The position numbers and the translations under genes are program-made. A stretch of 64,000 nucleotides of DNA from Taeniopygia guttata (lineage: Eukaryota > Chordata > Aves > Passeriformes > Estrildidae), in assembly GCF_048771995.1 (NCBI RefSeq), contig NC_133032.1, forward strand, positions 21,739,501 through 21,803,500. The letters are read 5' to 3'. Shown one piece after another: positions 57,101 through 64,000 of this stretch. The notes below the pieces were generated by a model. It made no database searches, had not been told where the DNA came from, and worked only from the letters and a program-made list of their open reading frames with translations. Every line of letters begins with the position of its first letter. Within the stretch, counting starts at the first letter, position 1.

Positions 57101-59982
57101 TAACTTTAGATGCCCCGGCTTGCTTTGAGTTCAGTTAAATATTTTCATTTCCCTTTCCATACAGACAGTGTTTTTCCCTTTCCCTTCCAGATTAAATTCT
57201 CTCCCACACAGATGATTATTTTTCCCTCTCCAAAGGTCATCCAGAAGGTGGTTTCATAACCAGTTTGACCACTGATAGGCCTTATAGCGCTCTTGCCAAT
57301 GAGATGTGGAACAGTAATGTGGAAGATGCACCAAGTGAAATGTGGAGTCTGATGGTCCCTGGGCTTCCCAGCAAAGTAAAACCCCAAGAGAGGATTGTTC
57401 CCAATCTAGCAAGTTGCTATCAGCCTGCATTGCTTGCAGCCCAGCCCGGCTCATCACGCAGCAGTGAGGAACAGCAGCCAGCGTCTGTCCGGTCAGCCTT
57501 ACATATGAATGAAAGGAATGCAGGCTCCTTCCGCTGCCTTCCCCCCCACCCGCTCCCAGCCCAAGGTTTCTTGTTTTCATGCACTGCAGTAAATCCCTTT
57601 GATCCAGCAAGTGGACTTTGCACGTGCAAGCAGAGTGACCAGCCCACATCTGTCTCTCTGCCTGTGAACCCCACACTGGGAGCTCTTTGTCTGCCGGGGT
57701 ACTCACATACGTTTCACAGAGCCCACACTGGCAGACCGCTCTCGCATGACACACTAACAAACCACCAGCCAAAGGAAAATATCTTGCAACCATTTCAGAC
57801 CCTCTGGCTCAGCCACTGACTAAGCCAAGTGGCTACTAGCCATTGGCACTGCTGGGTGCATTTGCAACCCGCAGCACACTCAGTTCAGGCATGAAAAAAA
57901 CAAAGCACCCATGGAGAAAAGGGCTCTTTGTCCCATGCCCTGAAGGCTGCGCAGGAAAGGACACAGCCCTGACATTTATAATTCAGTCCCAAATATCCAT
58001 AGCTACTCCTCTCTGTCCCATGTTTTTACTAAAGGCAGAAGCTTGCTGTGGGGAACCCCACTGAAGAGGTCAGTGTGAACACATAGATGTCTTGATTGTA
58101 CCAGCTCTAATTTAAGGCATCCAACGGTCAGTGTGTTTTTAGAGAACAGAGCTTGCAAGCACTATGAAGGAGTCCGAATGACTTTGTGCTCCAGACCCAA
58201 ATAAGCTATTTAGGTAAGCCTATCACACTCCTTCCCTCAATTTACTCAGGTTGCTCCCAGGATGTAAATGTTCACAGGTATTTAAACAACCTGCTTTCCA
58301 CAGACAAAATGACAGACAGGTTTCCTGCTCCCAGGTTCTGCATCAAAGATGTGTTTTTACAACAAGGCTGCAGTCAGCCCTCATCACAAAGGGTAACCAT
58401 GCTTTCTACAAAGCTGTGCACAGCTAGGACATGGGCAGGGGCAGAGTGGTTTTACAGCTGTTAGGACAGGAAATATCATCATTCCAAGCTTGTATTCCCT
58501 CTTGTTTTTTACCTTCCTGCTTTCCTAACAACCTAAGCTACACGCTCAGGACATGGTGAATGGAAACAGAAGCACTCCCATAATTTAGGGCTGTTTAAGA
58601 CAGTTTAACTGGCAGGATCAGAGGAGTAGCTGATCCCACCAGGTGAGGTGCTGGGAATGGGAGGTCTGGGCTCTGTACCCAGGCAGCTGCAGTCTCATCA
58701 TCTGATAAAGGTCTTCCCCACCTGCCAGCGAAGGCAGATGTGCCTTTCTCACCACACCAAGCACTGCTGTGGATGGGCAGGCTCAGCAGTCATGGCACCA
58801 CATACAATCCAAGGCTATTCAACAGCAAGATCACAGGGCCAGTGAGAAACATTTATCATTGTGGATTAATTGTAAAATGCAAGATGTTAGAGGGGAAAGG
58901 TATGTAATGTTGGAGGGGAAAGGTTTTGGCCTCACAAAATTCAACCAGGCCTAAGGCTGGGTTCAAAAGCATACAAACTCTTACAAGATTTTGAGACCAA
59001 AGGGTAAAGGTGCTGAGAGATTAGAAGCTTTTGTAAGTGCTCCTCATGATTCCTTGTCCATATCCCTATCTGCATGACAACACCAGGAAAACTTCACAAG
59101 TTCACCCTTTCCACGCTACTGTGTCATATCCCTGACAAACCTCAGGAAAAGCTGTGTACGACCCATCACTTCCAGCTTCAGCACAAACATGGGGGTCATA
59201 TCTGAACAGACAAGATCACTGGGTCAACAGCTCTCACACTCTTCATTTGTACTTTGATGGCAGCTCCATCGTCTGCTGGAAGGCCTTGGCTGGGATGTCC
59301 CCCTGGCCAGCCCAGCAGGGAGAAGCCCTCACAGCAGCACAGGCGCCACAAGGAACCAACATTCTGACCATGTTGATGCTGATTTTAAAATTATTGTACT
59401 ACTTTCACTGGCTTTCAAATCACTGAATCACAGGTGAGGTCACTCCTGGCAAGGCAGCTATCCCCAGTAAAAGCACTAGAAAGCCCATATAAAAAGATCA
59501 ATGCCTTTTATGTCTTACTATGATTTATACTTCAGACCATGTAACTTTTACAGTGCTGCCTAGTATGTGATGGATGCAGCTCTCTTAACAACCCACATAT
59601 TTATCTGATTTACTGTGTTGGTCCAATGTGTTATTTTCTACCTTGCAAGAACAACCTTGCTTCTAGGAACCTGCCTGCATGATAAGATTGTGAACTAAAT
59701 ATGCAGTTATTGTAAGAGACCACACATTTTACAGTAAAATTGAGAAAATGGATTATAGCAATCCCTCTGGAAACAAGAATAATCACATGATAAGACAGTG
59801 CTAATGGGAATTTATCATCTCTCATCACGTGTGAAGCTTAGAACAAAGCAGCAACGTGTGTGAACTGCATAGCTATTAATGCCAATGAATACCAGCTGAA
59901 GAGCTGCTGGGGACTATGAAGAAATGAAAGGAGGGAATCTGAACAGCCAGCCTAAGCCAATTTGGTATGCTTCAACCAGCTT

Positions 59983-60003
59983 ACACACATATATATATAT
60001 ATA
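59983..60003. repeat. Short AC/AT compound repeat
   Basis: CACACA followed by a (AT)n run in KLF7 intron 2, about 680 bp downstream of exon 2 on the gene strand. Confidence 0.9.
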
Positions 60004-60686
60004 ACATTTGTAAATGTTACCCAAAATAACAGCCTTACATCTATCCATACATCCCATTCTCTCTCTACCCACATTATTTCATTCAAACTCCATGTCATTC
60101 TTTTATTTGTTCTCACTGTATTTTAGCACTGGAGAAGTCCAAGATCATGAGTATCTGAAGGGTATGTGCCTCTGCATGCCTACATGTCTGCATCTACACA
60201 GGCTGCCTCATGCACAGATTATTCCTAAACCACATATTTAAGATCTGAAACACATTTCTCTTTCTCCCATACAAAAGGCACCAAAAACCTACCCACACTG
60301 TTTTCTATTTGAAGAAAATAGCACTTGACTAAACTTTACATTTTTAAAGTTGTCTTGGGGAAATGAATGCCAAAAACCCAAAGTGACATGCACATAGTTT
60401 TAACATGAATGATACATCTACATCCCTTAGGTATCCTAAAATTACTCTGCATCACGTCCCATATAACATATGAAACCCCAACAGGTTAATGGTAGATGGT
60501 GAACTCCTATGTTCTAGTGAATAATGGGTACATTTGCTGGATTATCGTATTTTCCAGTGCCCTGTTTCATAAACAGAAGCTTGGACTTTCAGAAGAGATT
60601 TTTTTTTTCTTTTCTAAATGAGAATAAAAAGAGATGGTTACGGGTAGGTGGCAGGACAAGATGAGAGAAGCATCCTACATAAGTAC

Positions 60687-61299
60687 CTGTATGAGTCCTC
60701 TGGTGAGCCTTTAAGTGGGAGCTCTTTGTATAAACTTTCCGGCACCCATTAAATTGACAGCGATGAACCCTCTTCTTGTTTTCTGGGGATGCTTCTGTCC
60801 CTGTACCTCCTTGCTCACTGTCACTTTGCCCACTTTTTATTGTCCCTGCAGTCGCTGTTGCTACACCCACTTTCACAGAGCTGAGTGAAGTTTTCTTGGC
60901 TACCAGTTTCAACGTCACTGTGCCATCCACTGCTGAGAGAGTCTGTGGGGTTTTTACGAGGTGGCGGCTGAGCTCTGGAGAGGAAGGGGGCGTTAATGAG
61001 GTTACTGCATTGAGCTGGGCCTGGTTGACAGCTGTGTAGCCTTCTGTGGAAGAGCTGGTGTACTGCGAGCTGAGGCATGTCTCAGACAGCAGCTTGTCAC
61101 GGGAGAGGATAATGTCCATGTTGGCGCTTTTGTCACATGTACTCGTCTCCACTGGTAAAAGGATGGGGTCCAGCCGTCGTATATTGTCCTCTGCATCTGG
61201 GGCTGAGGAGGCATGAAGGAAGCAGTCCAAATCCTCACCGAAGGTCTCAGAGATCTTGCGTGGTTCAGTCTGAAGGTATCGCTCCAACTCCAGGCATGT
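60687..61299 (-). CDS. KLF7: KLF7 coding exon 2 (regulatory region and zinc finger 1)
   Basis: This exon encodes about residues 35-239 of Kruppel-like factor 7, a nuclear C2H2 transcription factor that binds GC/CACCC boxes and acts in neuronal and adipocyte differentiation. The minus-strand acceptor follows a strong pyrimidine tract (AG at 61300-61301) and opens directly on the codons for TCLELERYLQTEP. The exon ends with ACTCATACAG before donor GTACTT, leaving phase 1. Recognisable landmarks in order are ERYLQTEPRKISETFGEDLD, the acidic DCFLHAS segment, the serine-rich block, YTAVNQAQLNAVTSLTPPSS (shared with KLF6), VDGTVTLKLVAKK, the basic ENKKRVHR stretch, and finger 1 (C-x4-C-x12-H-x3-H, about residues 215-237). 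KLF6 is the closest alternative, but the middle region matches KLF7. The frame runs on past the donor to 60589, but that tail (YVGCFSHL and after) is intronic. The part before the fingers is several residues shorter than in mammals, in the Ala/Val-rich stretch. Confidence 0.98.
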
Positions 61300-64000
61300 C
61301 TGCAGAAGGGAAAGGGAGAGGGGAGAGAAATCGCTGTTAGAAAGAGATTACAGCATAGCTGCCACCGAGGGCAGGAGAACATGGTCCAGAGGCATTCCAA
61401 GACAGCATTCATCAAAACCAACATCTTCTGGTGAGATAGTCACATATTGGGAGACATGAAGATTTGGCAGTTGTTTGAGGCTGCTCAGAAATAGACTGGG
61501 AAATACCCACATATGGCAGCAGGTATTATACGAGAAGTGAAGATACAACAGCCAGAAAGTATCCACTACATTTTCATTAATGTCTATACGTTGTTCCATG
61601 GGCACCAGGGCCTTCCCAACTTGAAGTGTAATCTGTCACTTCCATATGAAACTATCCTAACAGACTCATCATTTGGCCAGTACAAACAAGTCACCTCTCC
61701 AAATAACTGCTTCCTCTTCCTTCACAAAGATTAACTTTCTCTCCAAATTTAACTCAGTGTAGTTGGCTGGGGCCTAATCTTCCTTAAAGAACACAATTCT
61801 GAAGTGTGGCATTTTAAGACAGGAGGTAGAAAAGGTTCCAGTGAGACCACAGCTTGTTTAAAGGACCTGAGAGAAGGAAAGGTGACCAAAAAAAAACCTA
61901 TCTACTGTCAGTTTTAGAGGGAGTTTTGGCACATCTGGTCCTGTGTACAAGATGCCAGACTTGCACACAAACACCCACTCACTCCTTTATTAAAAAGTAG
62001 GTGCAGTTGCAGTCAAAGAGGCTGCCATGTAAAAATGTGCTCCTGCACCTCCACAGCAGTGATCATCAGCACAAGGATGGGATGAGCCTCCTACATGAAT
62101 GTGCCTTATTTTGAAGTGTCCTGAGCTTGCCACAATAAAGCCTTCAGCCACCAAAGCACTGCCCCAGTGTCCTCCACAACATTAAAAACTTTTATTGTTT
62201 ACAGAGAACCATTTGCTGTAGTTTCAGGAGCTTTTAATGGAGTTTATTAGCACTGTTTTTCATTTCTTGCGGCTTGAAAAGATAGCTGGTTTAATACCAC
62301 CACTGTGATTTCACAGGGCTTGGAGAAAGAGACATTCTAACTAATACATTTTAGAAACCTCTAAAAACTATTCCTCAGAGAACACTTCTACCAATATTAA
62401 GAAAGGGGTTTTAGTCAAAAAATTTTATTCTATGGGAGCTGGTGACCCAACTACATCTCAATCTGGAGAGTCCAGCATCTGATCAAGAAACAAAAGCTTC
62501 ATATGACCAGAGGAGAGACAGACTTCTGCCTTCTGAGTACAAAGATCCCATCAACAGGAATCTAAGGAGGCCCCACTGATGGCTCTCTAGGAACTGCCAG
62601 GTAATTTGAGATTATTACTTTCAAAACTCTCACAAAGCAGCCCTGTTGGTTGCGGATACAATGTGGTGGGATGACTTTCTAGTTCAGCACAAAATCTGCC
62701 ACACTGTTGTTTCTTTTCTAAATAATAGCTGATTATAGATCTGAGCTGTAGAGATGGACAAAAAGCAACAGAACAGAATATATGCAGGTGAGACATGCTA
62801 TACTTCAGCATGTATACTATATTCAGAGGTATGAGACTGTCTGTACACAGGCCTGGGCATGGGACACATCATTTGTACTTGCCCTAAGGAATCTTTCCAT
62901 TTTCTTTATAAGGTTGCTTTCTGGGACTACGAGAAACAGCTTTAGCTGGGAGTTTGGTCTCTCCCCAGATAAATCCTAATGGGTTTCGGGAGAAGCTTTC
63001 CAACATGCCACATAGTCTTCCAGTAATAACCCCAACCACCAGGAGAGGCAATGCTTTTGAGTTCTTCACATCGTGTAATTTGGGCTTTCTGGTCCACTTA
63101 GCCTTCATCCAATGGGGCAGTAACAGGTTTAAAGGCCAAATAAATAAAAGGCTTCCAAAGGAAAGAGCAAACATAATCACAAATTAGGGGTGGAAGCGGG
63201 GAGGGCAGCAGTAGGGAGAAGAGACAAGGACTCAAGGCCATTAAATCTGATGACAGTGACATGAAATTTCAATTGCTGTGGGATCAGAAAGCTGCGTGCC
63301 AGCTCCGGGCTGCCCATGGAGGGGAGGCAAGCAGGAGGTGCTGCTCCTTTAAGGCATCACTACCCCATGACAACAATAGTGGGCCTGACAGTTTTTCCAG
63401 CTTCACCATTAATTTTCCATAAAGAGCGGTTTCTCGATGAGCCCTTTTCAGGCAAAGCCTGATGCTTCACAAACCTGTAATTATTCCTGGCTCCCCCCTC
63501 CCACAGCCACTGCACCTGTGCCATTTCAAGACACCAGCTGGTCATGTCTTGCCTTCTGCCTCTGAAATCCAAAACCAGTAGATCAAGCCCATCTCCCCAT
63601 AGAAAGGGGGAGAAAAACAACTCAAAGAAACAATGTAATGCAGTCCCTCCCACCCACCCCCCTCAGCCTCTCCACCAAGTCAATAGCAGGGAAGAGCCTA
63701 TCAACTACTGAGCCAGAAAAGCCCTGCACCTAATCTGCATGGCAGACAAAGCCTGGCGAGAGGTTATGGCCACAGCCCTTCCTTCCCTTACCTCCCACCA
63801 GGGCCCTACCTGCTGCTGCACCTTTTTTTTTGGTGGCAGAAACAAAGAACCTTTCCCCATATGCACTTCCCAGTTTATTCCAAGTACCTTATGTGACCTT
63901 CTCCTCTTGTGGTCCCAATCTCCCACGGAGTGGTGAGGAAGGGTTTAGAAATCAGCCTGTTTTCTTCACTCCTTGTCCAGCGGGACAATTTTTAGGCCAA
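61300..64000 (-). other. KLF7: 3' part of KLF7 intron 1
   Basis: This runs from the exon 2 acceptor to the window edge. No coding exon is recognisable. Segments around 62180-62300, 62930-63185 and 63250-63500 are rich in homeodomain- and SOX-type core motifs and look less neutral than the flanks. That is a visual judgement without alignment. Confidence 0.85.

Noticed and set aside
60589-60686. Extension of the exon 2 frame past the donor site
   Set aside because: The frame continues into intron 2 (YVGCFSHL...), but GTACTT after ACACAG is a good donor, and exon 3 supplies the expected EKPYKC continuation.

Overview
This is a stretch of a vertebrate genome, almost certainly a bird. Two things point that way. 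The interspersed repeats are CR1 LINE 3' ends carrying the ATTCTATGATTCTATG-type tail typical of birds and other sauropsids, and there is a decayed avian-type endogenous retrovirus pol fragment. A passerine is possible, but I cannot prove it from sequence alone. No bacterial, phage, CRISPR or plasmid features are present. Coding density is very low, and nearly all long open frames are chance or low-complexity artefacts.

The only gene I can support is KLF7 (Kruppel-like factor 7), on the minus strand from beyond the right edge down to about 25.67 kb. Exon 2 (60687-61299), exon 3 (40516-40639) and the coding part of exon 4 (34162-34213) all have AG/GT splice sites and compatible phases (0, 1, 2). 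They encode the acidic/serine-rich regulatory region and all three C2H2 zinc fingers through the stop codon. The first coding exon (about 34 residues in the family) and the promoter lie beyond position 64000. With that exon the protein would be about 296 residues.

Layout from left to right: 1-25.67 kb is AT-rich intergenic DNA beyond the KLF7 3' end. It holds low-complexity tracts, one CR1 copy, two GC-rich blocks (20.46-20.96 and 21.44-21.81 kb) and a possible solo LTR near 18 kb. The proposed KLF7 3' UTR (25.67-34.16 kb) is about 8.5 kb long and contains three CR1 fragments, U-rich and A-rich tracts and three Pumilio-type sites. Intron 3 (34.21-40.52 kb) is mostly featureless. Intron 2 (40.64-60.69 kb) holds a CR1 tail joined to a tRNA-like D-arm sequence, a 28-copy AAAAGG hexamer array, a CpG-rich segment with two RFX X-box-like motifs, and an RNase H-integrase pol remnant. 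The last 2.7 kb is the 3' part of intron 1, with segments that look like regulatory DNA.

No new multi-gene system is visible. The most interesting leads are regulatory: the hexamer/CpG/X-box cluster in intron 2, the repeat-rich long 3' UTR, and the possible tRNA-CR1 composite SINE.
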